In this document: positions 1-10,018 of the stretch, in pieces | Position numbering within the stretch: the first letter of the stretch is position 1 | Layout: each line of letters opens with the position of its first letter | Assembly (NCBI GenBank): GCA_023053575.1 | Contig: JAKZAP010000010.1 | Span: forward strand, 17,606,628-17,670,627 | DNA from: Branchinecta lynchi | Lineage: Eukaryota > Arthropoda > Branchiopoda > Anostraca > Branchinectidae | Direction: 5' to 3' | Length of the DNA: 64,000 bases | Notes under the pieces: model-generated | What the model saw: only the letters and a program-made list of their open reading frames with translations | Told to the model about the DNA's origin: nothing | The model's database searches: none | Translations under genes and position numbers: made by a program

Positions 1-360
1 AGCTCGTCAAGCTTGGTCGTTCTATGACTGAAAATTCACTTATGACTCGACGATTTGTTAGATTGGTTGGTTTATCGGAGTTGTTAGGAATGAATGTTTT
101 ATAGCGATTAAGAGATTGGGGCGGGCGATTCCTGAGGACAGCGATGGAACATAAGAAGTAGATTTTTGGATTAGTGAAATACCAAAGAAATACTGAAAAT
201 TGTTATTAGAGAAGAGAAAGATTACGGAGGAGCTTTTCTATCTTTTTTTGTTGTTATTTTGTTTTGTGCGTTTCCTTCTGGTGCGTGATACTTTTTTGTG
301 ATTTTTTGTTGCCATGGCCCTCTGGCTGCTTAGCAATTAATAAATCTATCTATCTTATTA
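1..360 (+). repeat. Possible truncated non-LTR retrotransposon 3' end
   Basis: No gene is seen. From about 225 to 350 the strand is T-rich and ends in a short untranslated-looking segment followed by AATAAATCTATCTATCTTA, a short tandem-repeat tail. This resembles the 3' ends of the non-LTR copies near 61.3 kb and 61.8 kb (T-rich tract, AATAAA-like signal, then a microsatellite). No coding remnant is recognisable upstream of it, so the call rests on architecture only. Confidence 0.3.
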
Positions 361-2490
361 GCTATCTATGCTAAATTGGCAAGTAAAAAGGGGAATTTGT
401 AGCCCTGGAAATATGAAAAACTAATGACCGCTAAATATTTGTTCTTCTGAACGGGGTAAATTCCACAAAGATTAAGAACCTAGGGATCAACAAGTGACGA
501 CGATCAGCAAGAGCTCGGCGATTATATTTTCTCCAATTTGCTCGATATTAGCATATCCAATCTAAATTTCACAATCTCAAGAACTACTTGCTGTTGAAAG
601 CCTGAAATTTGTCCAGTAACAGAAAAACCAAGTCCCGGGATTTGTTTGCACACTGAATAGAAACACTGAAGCAGTTTAAAGGTTTGTTAGCAGAAAAAGT
701 TATTAGAAAGAAAAAGAAACTCCGATTTACTGGCACGCAGAGATATAGCTACCGATTTGAGAACGAAGATGAAAAACTTGAAACCATACGAACAAGATTT
801 TAGATCTTGAAATAAGCACCGGCTAAAAGTTAAATTGTCGTTTATCTGATACTAAGAACCAAGCAGGTATTGGAAGAGATCTCTACGGAGGCTGATTGAT
901 CGAGACTACAGGCACGCGCCAATCACGTGACAGATAGGTAGGCGTTCGGAAAAACGCTTCTAACTAAACAAACAAGTTCCTGAGAAGAGATCCAACTGTT
1001 CTTTTGTTCCAGGAGATTTTCTGACGCCGACTAATTGCGTTACGACAACACATGCCAGCTCTGAGATAAAGGTCTTTGATCGAGGCAGGGAATCGTGAAA
1101 AGACTCAGAACGTGGAAGATAGCAAATTAAAGAAAACATGGAAACGACCGAAAAGCTTCAAATTCGGTGACACCTTTCAAATTTCATGGTATTTTTTAGG
1201 GGCGGGGGGGGGGGAGGAGTGAAAACGCATAAAGAGCCATTTGAGTTCAAAACTCATCTCATCACAAGCCAATCCTCTTTCAGACCAAGTTGACTGAGAA
1301 TCGTATGTTAAAAATGACCCAAAACGGAACAAATCAGCTACGATATTCTTGGCTGATTTTTTTTCGTTTCTTATCATTTTCAATGCGGTAGCACAAGACA
1401 ACAAGATGTGTTTTAAATTAAAAGGTGGTTAGAAGATACTGCCACCCACAGGATTTTTCTCTTTCATGTGGCTGTTGAGTTTTTTGGATAATGTGGTTGG
1501 TGAAGTGAAGTAAAAAATATCTGAATCTAAATCGGAAAAATCTGAATCTGGTGTAAGCGTGGAAGCAAAATCCACCATATTGTTTAAAAAGTGAGTTTGT
1601 GTATAGACAACTTCGAGTTAACTCGAGTTAAAATAGAAAGAAAAAAGCGAATTCTATTTTTAATATGCTTCACGAATTACGTTTATGTTGTGTGTCTGCA
1701 ATTCTTCATTTACTTAATTTCTGGCCTTACTCCGACTTGATTCTTGCATCGAATAATTTCGTGAAAAATCTGATAAATGCTAGTAGGGTTAAAAAAATAA
1801 AAAAAAATCAAACACGTTGCTTGAAACTTGATGTGTTTACAGGGGATTTTGCGGTTTAGTCCGAACCACATTGCGGCTTAGAGATCCTTTTTCGTCGACA
1901 TACGTCGTTCAATTTATCTGTCGTAAAAAAAATCCCCTGAAATTGGCTCCAGCTTAGGTGACACTGCGGCTCTGCTGGGAGGTGTACCCATGCCCCAGTT
2001 ATCTTTTGGGGGGAAACAAACTTGCTTTTTCTAATCCTTTCTTGGCAAGTCCTAAGGGAGATATATTTTTACCAGGTTCTACTTTTATTGAGTTTTTAAC
2101 GGCGATCCTGTCAAAATTTGAAATACAGTCGGAAAAGAAATAGTCTACGAAGGAACACGTATCTCCGAGATGGATTTGACATTCCCGCTTTAAACTGATT
2201 CTCATCGACCGTAGCATTCTCGATGGTTAGTTTCCCGAGCCACGAGAGTGCGGAGAAAGAAAGTTCTCAGGATTATTCTACCACGATTTTGTATAAAAAT
2301 TTACTTTGCCTTCTATAGTTTAATCTTTTCGAGTTTCCTCTTCTCTTGTAATTTATAATGCTCTGTTCTTTGTTTTTACCCACTTTTACGGGCAATGTAG
2401 TCTAATTAACCAATCAAAGTTTACAGGATGATGAGAAACAGGATGGAAATACTGCAGTAATTCCTGGTCGTTCGTACTTTCTGGCTATTT
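361..2490. other. No gene recognised; intron or intergenic DNA
   Basis: AT-rich sequence downstream of exon 3 of the Sidestep-like gene, so probably the next intron. Open frames are short and have no recognisable domain. Visible details are a run of G at 1201-1216 and the self-complementary motif GAGTTAACTC at about 1616. I searched the minus strand for the following exon of the Ig gene and did not find one. Confidence 0.5.
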
Positions 2491-2496
2491 CTTTCA

Positions 2497-2960
2497 AGTC
2501 GAAATCGCTATAACCCTCCACTTATGTTTTGGGATGCCTAAAACCAGTCCGAAATACTTCAAACTATTTCATAAAACTAAAACAAATTATACGCTACTTG
2601 CTAGAACAAAAAAATCGAAGCTGGTTTGTTCTGAAAACATGGCCTAATCTCTGGGCACTAACACGAATCTGGCCCCTGAATAACCCCCACCACTAAATGT
2701 AGGGCTACAGAGTCCATCTACGAACTCTACCTTTCCTTGACCCAAAGAATGCTCACACCAAGTTTCATTAGAATATCTCATTCCCTTCGAGAGTTATCGT
2801 GCTGACGGACGGAAAACTTGTGCGATGTCATAGGTATCCCTCCACTTACGTTTTGGGATCCCAAAAACCAGTCCAAAATGGTTCAAACTATCTTAAAAAA
2901 TACTAGTAGGCTACTTGCTACAAAGCCGGTTTGTTCTGAAAACATGGCAAAATTCTGATG
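2497..2960 (+). repeat. Family B 3'-end fragment with duplicated flank
   Basis: The segment 2660-2870 matches the 3' terminal region of family B: a pyrimidine-rich stretch, the Phe-type motif CCAAGTTTCAT, TTCGAGAGTTATCG, a GACGGACGGA tract, then GTTTTGGGATCCCAAAA. The sequence after the GGGATCCC palindrome (AGTCC..AAATG..TTCAAACTAT, then GGTTTGTTCTGAAAACATGG) occurs twice, starting at about 2548 and about 2871. The B end therefore sits within a tandem duplication with a period of roughly 320-330 bp. Confidence 0.65.
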
Positions 2961-3631
2961 CAAATCTGGCCTATTAATATGATTGCGGAATTCTACCTAT
3001 TTGTATATTGAATTTAAACTGATAAAAATAATCCGCTTCTTGCCAAAAAATACCAAGAAATATTTGGCCAGAGTTCTCTGAAGAAAATAAATCTGGGCTC
3101 TGACAATCTCACGTTTGGTCTGGAGTTCACCTGGAGATCTATATAAAATGAAAAGTGGATGTTTCTGAGATTCAAACATTTTTGAGAAGTTCACGAGTCT
3201 GTCCTAAAGACAGACAGACATTTTGTAAGGTCAAGTATGTGGATAACTTCATGCATATTATTTCGTTTTTGTGTTTTAATGTTTATGGAGGGAATTCAGC
3301 CGATCGAAAGTGAGCTAGGACAGAGAATAGAAATTATATTAAATTTGTTATTCGCTTTTTGCAGGTTGTCCATTGTCGCCTTTCAAGGCAGAACAGAAAT
3401 ACTTTATTCTGTAAACAAAAAAAAGTGATTTGTTGCCAGTTTTATGAGTTTACAAGTACAAAAACAACTCGGTTGCAAGGACAAGTAGTTCTTGCAATGG
3501 CTTCCAAAATGCAATACCATATTCATCAGCTTGACGTGAGGTCCAGACTTCCCATGGAAACCTTGAGCCTGCAACCTTCGACCACTAAGCAGCAATAGAC
3601 GGACTACGGAGAAAACCAAAGTGTTGCTTCG
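2961..3631. other. No gene recognised
   Basis: Short open frames only, none with a recognisable domain. At 3611-3631 the sequence ACCAAAGTGTTGCTTCG resembles the hairpin motif at the ends of family G (AAGTGTTGC..GCAACACTT). That motif is interrupted here by the hammerhead-family insertion at 3632 and resumes at 3846. Confidence 0.4.
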
Positions 3632-3845
3632 TTTATTCAAACAATGTTTACAACGGATACGTCAGCTATGATTCTTCATCAGCGATATTTCCTTCCCCGA
3701 AGTTCAACCAGAGGATTGACAGCCTGACGAGGACCCTTGCCAAGAAGGGCCGAAATATCGCTGATGAAGAATCATAGCTGACGTATCCGTTGTAAACATT
3801 GTTTGAATAAATGTTTCAAAGTCAGCTTGGGCTCAAAGAATATTT
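3632..3845 (+). mobile_element. Hammerhead-bearing retro-element, head-to-head dimer with 12-bp target duplication
   Basis: The 214-bp insertion is flanked by the perfect 12-bp direct repeat AGTGTTGCTTCG (3620-3631 and 3846-3857). The left arm, read on the minus strand, and the right arm, read on the plus strand, share the same segment of about 60 bp from GATATTTC-type sequence through the motif GTTGTAAACATTGTTTGAATAAA. They form a long inverted repeat around a short centre. Only the plus arm carries a complete hammerhead. The right end finishes in TCAGCTTGGGCTCAAAGAATATT, the common 3' end of the family. A TPRT-like origin (12-bp duplication, inverted arm) is an inference. Confidence 0.85.
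3714..3773 (+). ncRNA. Hammerhead self-cleaving ribozyme, intact core (copy 1)
   Basis: The conserved core is complete: CTGACGA at 3724-3730, GAAA at 3752-3755, and the cleavage triplet ATC at 3757-3759, with predicted cleavage after C3759. Helix II pairs GG and CCCTT (3731-3732, 3734-3738) with AAGGG and CC (3745-3751), leaving one bulged A and a 6-nt GCCAAG loop. Inner helix I pairs CAGC (3720-3723) with GCTG (3760-3763). After an internal loop, GATT (3714-3717) pairs with AATC (3770-3773). Helix III is a loopless ATAT palindrome, so activity probably needs a dimer or multimer. Known relatives are type I hammerheads of Penelope-like elements and animal retrozymes. Relative to the Sidestep-like gene it is antisense. 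Confidence 0.85.
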
Positions 3846-3879
3846 AGTGTTGCTTCGCAACAAAGTAAGTGATCTGTTT

Positions 3880-3990
3880 TGACATCGGCAAGTACCAACA
3901 TATACAAATGGCTACAAGGTCTAGAAAAAGAGGGATACACTTACCGATGACACTTACCAACAAATACAAATAGCTGCACTTACCGATGAC
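3880..3990 (-). promoter_or_regulatory. Exon 3 splice donor inside a small tandem duplication (alternative in-frame donor)
   Basis: On the minus strand the exon 3 donor context GTCATCG|GTAAGTG (boundary 3984/3983) recurs 39 nt downstream with the boundary at 3945/3944. A third, weaker relative (GACATCGGCAAGTACC complement) lies near 3880-3900. The units also share TACAAATAGCTG-like sequence. The distance of 39 nt is a multiple of three and the intervening codons are open, so use of the distal donor would add 13 residues after Ile144 without a frameshift. Which donor is used cannot be decided from the sequence. Confidence 0.6.
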
Positions 3991-4192
3991 AGCGAGGTTG
4001 ACCTGGGTATTTTTTGTTTTCGATTTGCGGAAATCGACGCGACAGCGGTAGATTCCTGCATCTTCGGCTAGCACATTATCGAGCACCAGTGTTGCCGGCT
4101 CCGTAAGCAGCCGGAAAAAGGCACGCCGTCCCAGTTGACTCTCGTCGGACCAGTGTTTGGCAACACCGACCGGCTTCCCCCGGGCATCATAT
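3984..4192 (-). CDS. Sidestep-family Ig protein, exon 3 (C-terminal half of Ig domain 1)
   Basis: This 209-bp exon has a canonical acceptor (ATTTTCAG before 4192) and donor (GTAAGT from 3983). It starts by completing the Thr75 codon of exon 2 and ends in phase 1. It encodes residues 76-144 of the predicted chain. It opens with YDARGKPVGVAKHWSD, the strongly family-specific stretch of Sidestep proteins, and ends with the F strand DAGIYRC (Cys125) followed by RVDFRKSKTKNTQVNLAVI. Cys125 should pair with Cys49 of exon 2 in a V-set domain. Sidestep proteins are single-pass cell-surface receptors that bind Beaten-path proteins in axon guidance and synaptic partner choice. The remaining Ig domains, membrane segment and tail lie beyond the left edge. 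The family assignment is firm; the paralogue is not determinable. Confidence 0.9.
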
Positions 4193-6393
4193 CTGAAAAT
4201 ATAATTTATCAGCCCAAAAAGCCGGAGGTCGTAGCAAGGATGTTTGGACTTGGATTCAAATTTGGAATTTGTTTTCTTTGTGATTTGATCCATGATCCAT
4301 CATCACCCGATCAATGAAAACAATTGTAACCGAGAACATGAACATAATATATAGATGAGCATGAACATGACTACATGTCATTTCACATACATAAACATAC
4401 TAGCCTACACAATACTTCACAAAACAGAAATATGCGTCTAGTGACAAATTATCGAGTACAACTTCTTAGCCATGTTTTTAAATGTGACAAAAACAAAAAC
4501 ACTTAAACGAACGAGAAGCAATGGACTAGTCATATATGACTTCTTCTTAAACTTCCAAGACGAGGAGGTACTCACTCTCACTTCCACGCATTAAGCAAAA
4601 GTAGCAGGTTACGCCCCAGTTTACTCCACAAATATTTCCTCGAAAACCAGTCAGCTCGCTCGTCAGCCCGACAACTAATCAATTTCCTCAAACCCACCAA
4701 CTTAATCCAAGCCTGAAAATAAACCTCTTCCCTCCATGTATCTCTTGTACCTTGACGAAGGTGTCAATTTTTTTGCAGATTAGATTGCCCCAGACTGGAT
4801 ATCCTGATCCAATAGTATGTCTGACGGTTCTACTCAGTACATAAAAGATTCCAGATATTTGTCAGATCGCTTTGCATGCCGATTTGATTTGAGTTTTCCA
4901 CACAAAGGTGATAGTTTCGCAAGCTGGAAAATAAAACCGGATTCTATTTCCGCTGGTTATTACACTGGTACCCAAAGTTGACGAATTTTCTGCAGCAATT
5001 TCCAATAACTGTGATAGCATTTATGGATAAAGCTAAAATATAGCTAGTGGAAAGCTCCGCGTGAAGTTGAAAATTCGGCCAGAACAATAATTAAACATCG
5101 CCGCCTAGATGTCTCTGCAGTAGGGGAATGAAAAGATCAAACGTCACATCTAGCAAAGCATTGGCATAAAATGTGATATGAAAATGTGATGAATAAGATC
5201 TAGTTTAAAAGCGGCGATGTTTTGGTGTGTTCTTGATAAAGTTTTGGTACCTTGGTAATTTATGGACTAAGATAACCTGCAACCCGAGGTTAGACGGTTA
5301 GAAAACAAGATGGCCGAAGAAGCAGGACGTTTCACTACCACCAGTTTAGTGTGCTTGATAAGGGATTAACGATTGATGTTGTGTTATTAGACTGATGCAG
5401 GTTTGAACAGAGGTTAACTTTTGGGAAGTAAAGCCTGCAGAATTCTAACAAAAGCCACTGCAGTTTTTTTCTTCTTCAGAATTTGGACTGCTCGGAGCTG
5501 GAAAGCAAAGACGAATTCAATTTCCCTTATGTCTGTATGCACATTCTTTAACTCGTTACATTCAAGCTGAACAAGAACGGACTAAATGAAAGAAAAAAGA
5601 ATAATAGACGAAAGGCAAATAACGATCAATGTCTAAATACATACAAAAATACAAATGAAAACACAAAGGGCGATTTAATCAGTTGTCATCCATTGGGGAC
5701 GAAGTATTGGTAACCACGGTTGTGCGGCCGTTCCAAGAACTCTCTGAACTAGCTTGTCTACATACGACTCGTTAGGTTCTACCAGGTTGATTATTTTTTA
5801 ACTAGGTACTTGTTGCGTCTGGGTGGCATTTTAGAAAGTATTTTAGGTACCGAAAATAAAGCGTCCGGACTCGAGACTGCTCGATAGCTGTGACTAATTT
5901 CCAGAATGGAGCCAGACAAACGTGGGGTAGTGCCACAGCGTTGTAGTATTGTTTACAAATATATAAGGTTTGAAAGCCAAGCTGACCATTTACTGCAAAA
6001 GAAATAAAAAAAAGGTGATTTTCAGAAAAAAAACGAAAATCATGTTTTTCTATTTCTTGTTAGTATTGTTTGCGCTCCAATACAAAGTGGCTGAAACTGC
6101 AGCGACCGAAATGGAAACTATGAAAGCATTTCCGGATTAAGTGAAACAAATTTGATACGGCCAACACTAAGAATTAAACTAGGTAAAGATTTGGATACAT
6201 GTGACTTGTTGCCAAGGAAAATCTGAAGAATTCTCACCTCCTAGAATTCCGGCTTTCGTTGAAGCCGGATTCGGAGTTCCGCAAAAATTAAAAGGTTCGG
6301 CCAAATACCAAAACATAAACTAAGAACTAATGCAGATTCGAATAGAAGTGACTGTGTTGGAATATAAAACCAACAGAACACTATCATGAGTGG
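4193..6393 (-). other. Intron between exons 2 and 3, left part; no element recognised
   Basis: This is intronic in the gene model (full intron 21042-4193). Nothing coding is recognised. At about 5940-5990 a fragment with GTTTACAAATATATAAGG followed by GAAAGCCAAGCTGACC resembles the 3' tail of the hammerhead-bearing repeat without its ribozyme. The rest is unique-looking AT-rich sequence. Confidence 0.5.
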
Positions 6394-6563
6394 AAGCCCC
6401 GTATCCAGGAATTTATTTCAGGGGGGCGGGGTTGCCTACGGGTCGCACAAAAAAGTACAAAAAAGACATAGATCAGAGGGAAAAGCCTATAAAACTGAGT
6501 ATTTTTGTATGTTTCGGTGGGGGGGGGGTCAACCCCCTAACTCCCCCCCCCCCCAGTGGATAT
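6394..6563 (+). mobile_element. hAT-like MITE, copy 1 (degenerate right end)
   Basis: The left end GCCCCGTATCCAGGAATTTA, then a G run, a TCGCACAAAAAAGTACAAAA segment, AGGGAAAAGCCTATAAAA, a second G run and a C run match the other copies. The right end is degraded (CAGTGGATATT instead of CTGGATACGGCC) and I see no 8-bp duplication. The open frames across it exist only because of the homopolymers. Confidence 0.75.
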
Positions 6564-7497
6564 TGTATTTCTAGAGCTTTAATTATAAGAAGAAAGAAAA
6601 CTTTTCAGAAGAAAACAGAAATCGGAAAGCATTCTTGGAATCGGTTTCCTGTGGCTTTAGGAAGTTCGGCCAAAGGAAAGGGCTATGGAATTATGCAAAT
6701 TACGTTTCCATGAAATGTCCTCCCATCTCTATTATTTTAGGTGAGATGTGACAGAAATATGTAAAGTTGAATTTAAGAGTTATCGTCGTGGTCAGCGGAA
6801 AGAGAACACAGAACATTGTAAACAGAAGTGATAGTTTATGAGCAAGAACATCACAAGTCAAAAGTCGAAATTATGAATGATGCGATTCCCTTTACACACT
6901 ACACAGGCAAGTTTTTTTTTTATTTCAACATGATTCTTGACAAAGAACAGGTGGGCTAGTTTTTCAAAAGCTCCGGCTGTTTTTCGGGAACGTATATCCA
7001 ATTTTGACTGGGCACGCTTAATTTTTTTTATACAATTGACTTTTCTTCCGTTAATTATTTTTGAGAAGCTGTGCTTTCCTAATTATCCCCGAGCATCCAC
7101 GCGAAGGTTCTGGACATTCAAAACCTGCGATTCGGTTGAAGGCTTTTACTCTAGCAACACCCTGAACAGGGCCATTGGCCAGAAGGGCCAAAATATCGCA
7201 GAAAAAAAATCATCTGACTTATCTGATTAGCAGCTTCAACCATGACTTGCAGCTTAGGCTGAAGGAAAACTTTCGCAAGTTCGAATTAAGCTTCAAGCCT
7301 CTTACACAAAATCATGGGGTCAAAGATCCAACTGAGGCTGTTTTAGAGCATCGTGCTCGATTTCTAGAGTCCCTCGACCGTCTAAAAAGCCTCTATCGAG
7401 CAATTAAACAATAGTTAATGAAATAGTGTATTATTATTTTTTCTCTTTTTTTTAATTATGTATTGCCAAGTTAAAAATTGTATCTAGTGTAAGTAAT
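6564..7497 (+). other. Intronic DNA with a decayed hammerhead and an unidentified ORF remnant
   Basis: At 7150-7200 a decayed hammerhead is visible (CTGAACA in place of CTGANGA, and CAAAATATC in place of GAAATATC), so at least core positions G8 and G12 are lost. It is followed by an open segment ending at 7414 with the C-terminal-like sequence LESLDRLKSLYRAIKQ and then a T-rich 3'-UTR-like stretch. The charged, helical composition suggests the last codons of a retro-element protein, but I recognise no family. Confidence 0.3.
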
Positions 7498-7583
7498 AGG
7501 TAGTTTATTTATGACCCGCCATTTTGAAAATGCTGAGTAAATGAAGAAAATAAAGAAAATAAACGAAACACATAAACACACAG
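7498..7583 (-). repeat. Truncated non-LTR 3' end (minus orientation)
   Basis: Read on the minus strand this ends in a segment ACTCAGCATTTTC, then GGCGGGTCATAAATAAA. It corresponds to the 3'-UTR signature shared by other copies in the window: ACTCCG-type motif, GGGTCATAAATAAA, then a short repeat tail. It directly abuts the 5' end of the B element at 7584. Confidence 0.5.
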
Positions 7584-7759
7584 AACAAGACCAAAGGTTT
7601 CGATGGGATCCCAAAAGTTCAAATTTGATCCAAACAATTGGGTCTTGTCTTCGCCAGATCCAGTCTTCGCCAGAGTCCTTGAACACTTTTACTATTAAAA
7701 TTTAGAAAAAGATTAAGGCAAAATAGCTAATCATATGAGAAAACCAAGTTCAGATATGG

Positions 7760-10018
7760 CAGGGTTCGTGCGCTTGCTCTTCCACGTTTTCCCCTGACTT
7801 TTCCCTGACTTGCCTGACCTTTTTTGGTGATTTTCCCTGACCTTTTCCATCAGTTCTCCAACACCTTTCGATTACCTCACTGAATAAATTAACTCATTTA
7901 CTGAAAAAACAAGAGCTGGAAGCTCATATGGCACTTGCAAGGCTGGGTCAGAGGATTAAAGTATGAACTCGTCAATTCGTGGGTTTGTTGTGATCATATG
8001 TAAGCAAAATCCTTGGGATAAGAACGGTCATGGGTCCTTGGAAATCACGAGAATGTATTGTTCGTAAAATCTATTTTATTTATGCATTTGGCCGTAACGA
8101 TGCGCACTTTAAGGGCGCTGAAATGCATCTGTAATGAGCACTCCTGAAGCACAAATGATGATAAGCTCATTGGAATCAAGAAAATGTATATTTTGCTCAA
8201 AAATTATTGTTTGTATTTTAAGAAACTCAGTTGTAAGCAAAACCCGTGAGGCAAAACTGATCACGGGCCTTTGGGGATCATGAATATCTTTCGTTCGGTT
8301 AACATATTTTTTTACTTTTCGGTTAAGAAACGCACGTTAAGGGTGCTTAAAATTAGTTTAACACCTTTGAGTTAGATGTAAACTTTGCTTAAAAGCATTT
8401 TCTGTACTTTGTGCTTAGGATTAGTACTTTAAGGTTAGGATTAGTACTTTTAAGGGATGGTTGGATCTGAGAAGTGACAATTTCTGATCCAATCTTGTCA
8501 AGTTTCTAATGTTCAAGCCAAGTTTCATCACCCTAGAACACCTGGAATTACCTTAGTTCGCGATCACCGAAATTCCGGACCCCCACCCACCAACTCTCCT
8601 CACAGTGCCCGAACCAGGTCCGATTTTGTCACTGAGGTATATAGTTCTTGTCGTTGTTCTTCCCACCAAGTTTCATCCCAATCGCTTCACTCAAAGCGTG
8701 TCACAAGACCCCCCCCCCCGCCCACATTCATCGGGTCCGGTCCGGACTTAAAATGGGACATCCGAGACATGAGGTCTTCCTAAATATCATGTTTCGTTAA
8801 GATCCAACCACTCGTTCAAGAGATATACATACATCAAGATTCCAGATTCCCCCTCCCTCCACTCCCCCACGATGGTTGGGTCGGAGAACTGATTATTTCT
8901 ATACAATCCCGTCAAGTCTCTAATGTTCAAGCCAAGTTTCATCGTCCTAGCACATCTTGAAATACCTTAGATCGCGATATCCCGATTTCCGGACCCTTCC
9001 CCCCCCCCCTCTAACTCCCTTCACATTGCCCAAATTCGATCCGGTTCTATCACAGAGTATCTAGTTCTTGTGCGTGTCCTTCCCACCAAGTTTCATCCCA
9101 ATCGCGCGACTCTAAGCGTGTCACAAGATTTCCGTTCCCCCCCCCCCCCCCCCATATTCATCGGATCCGGCTTTAAATGGGTCATTCGAGGTACGAGCTC
9201 TTTCCAAATATCAAGTTTCGTTAAGATCCAATCATCCGTTCCAATGTTATACATTCCTCAAGATTCCGGAATCCCCCTCCTTCCACTCCCCCCACGGTGG
9301 TCGGATGGGGAAGTTGACCATTCCCAGGTTAATCTGGTCGGATCCCTGACTTGCCTGTCAAGTTTCATAGTCCTAGCCCACCTGGAAGTAACTTTACTCC
9401 GAAGTACATATGAGATACGAGGCCTCTCCAAATATCAAGTCACTAAGATCCGATCACAAGTTCGAAAGTTATGCATGTCTCTAAATTGCGGATTCCGGCT
9501 CCCCTCCCTCCCCCCACGATGGTCGGATCGAGCAAGTGATTGTTTCCAAGTTAGTTTGGACGGGTCCCTAATATGCCTGCCAAGTTTCATCGTCCTAGCA
9601 CATCTGGAAGTACCCTAACTCGCAAACAACGGACTGGCCGACCAACCGACAGACCGACGGAAAAGTGGTCGGATTATGGCACTTGGCCGGAAGGCAAGTG
9701 CTATAAAAACTGAACAAAACTTCCATCAGCTTCGTAAAGCCGTTCAAACTGTACGAGAAATTAACAATGCGATTCCTCATTCCACAAACTGGGACGGCTC
9801 AAAGAACAGAGTTGTCAACTCATAAACTTTGAACAGAGAACCGACGAAAAAGAAACTTCCAGTAAAAAAAACTTGATGCATAAGTATAGCTGAACTTTTC
9901 CATTAACTTCCCTGGCCTTCTGCAACTTTTCACGATTTTCCCTGACTTTTCCCTGATTTCCCTGACCAAAAATCAATTCCCTGACTTTTCCCTGATGTCC
10001 AGAGCCGCACGAACCCTG
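7760..10018 (+). mobile_element. Element D, TIR element with 6-bp target duplication, itself split by element C
   Basis: The terminal inverted repeat is CAGGGTTCGTGCG at 7760 and CGCACGAACCCTG ending at 10018. The subterminal parts are rich in CCCTGACTTTTCCCTGA-type repeats on both sides, in inverted orientation. The flanks are ATATGG (7754-7759) and ATATGG (10019-10024), and the joined flanks match the uninterrupted B consensus, so the duplication is 6 bp. Excluding the nested C element, D is only about 455 bp and non-coding. The 6-bp duplication does not fit a typical hAT (8 bp); I leave the superfamily open. Confidence 0.8.
7908..9710 (+). mobile_element. Family C element, copy 1, nested in D
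   Basis: The 5' end is ACAAGAGCTGGAAGCTCATA followed by TGGCACTTGCAAGG. The 3' end is TGGCACTTGGCCGGAAGGCA with AGTGCTATAAAAAC. The 3' end forms a hairpin with GGCACTTG opposite CAAGTGC(C), about 8 nt before the boundary. The interior is a degenerate tandem array with a period near 420 bp (TTCCCACCAAGTTTCATCCC at 8659 and 9079), each unit carrying poly-C tracts and CCGGTCCGG-type motifs. The long open frame at 9070-9618 arises from the array and has no domain. Confidence 0.75.

Noticed and set aside
9070..9618. A 182-residue open frame
   Set aside because: It lies in the tandem array of a family C element, as does the equal-length frame at 29448-29996. Poly-C tracts and degenerate repeats explain it, and no domain is visible.
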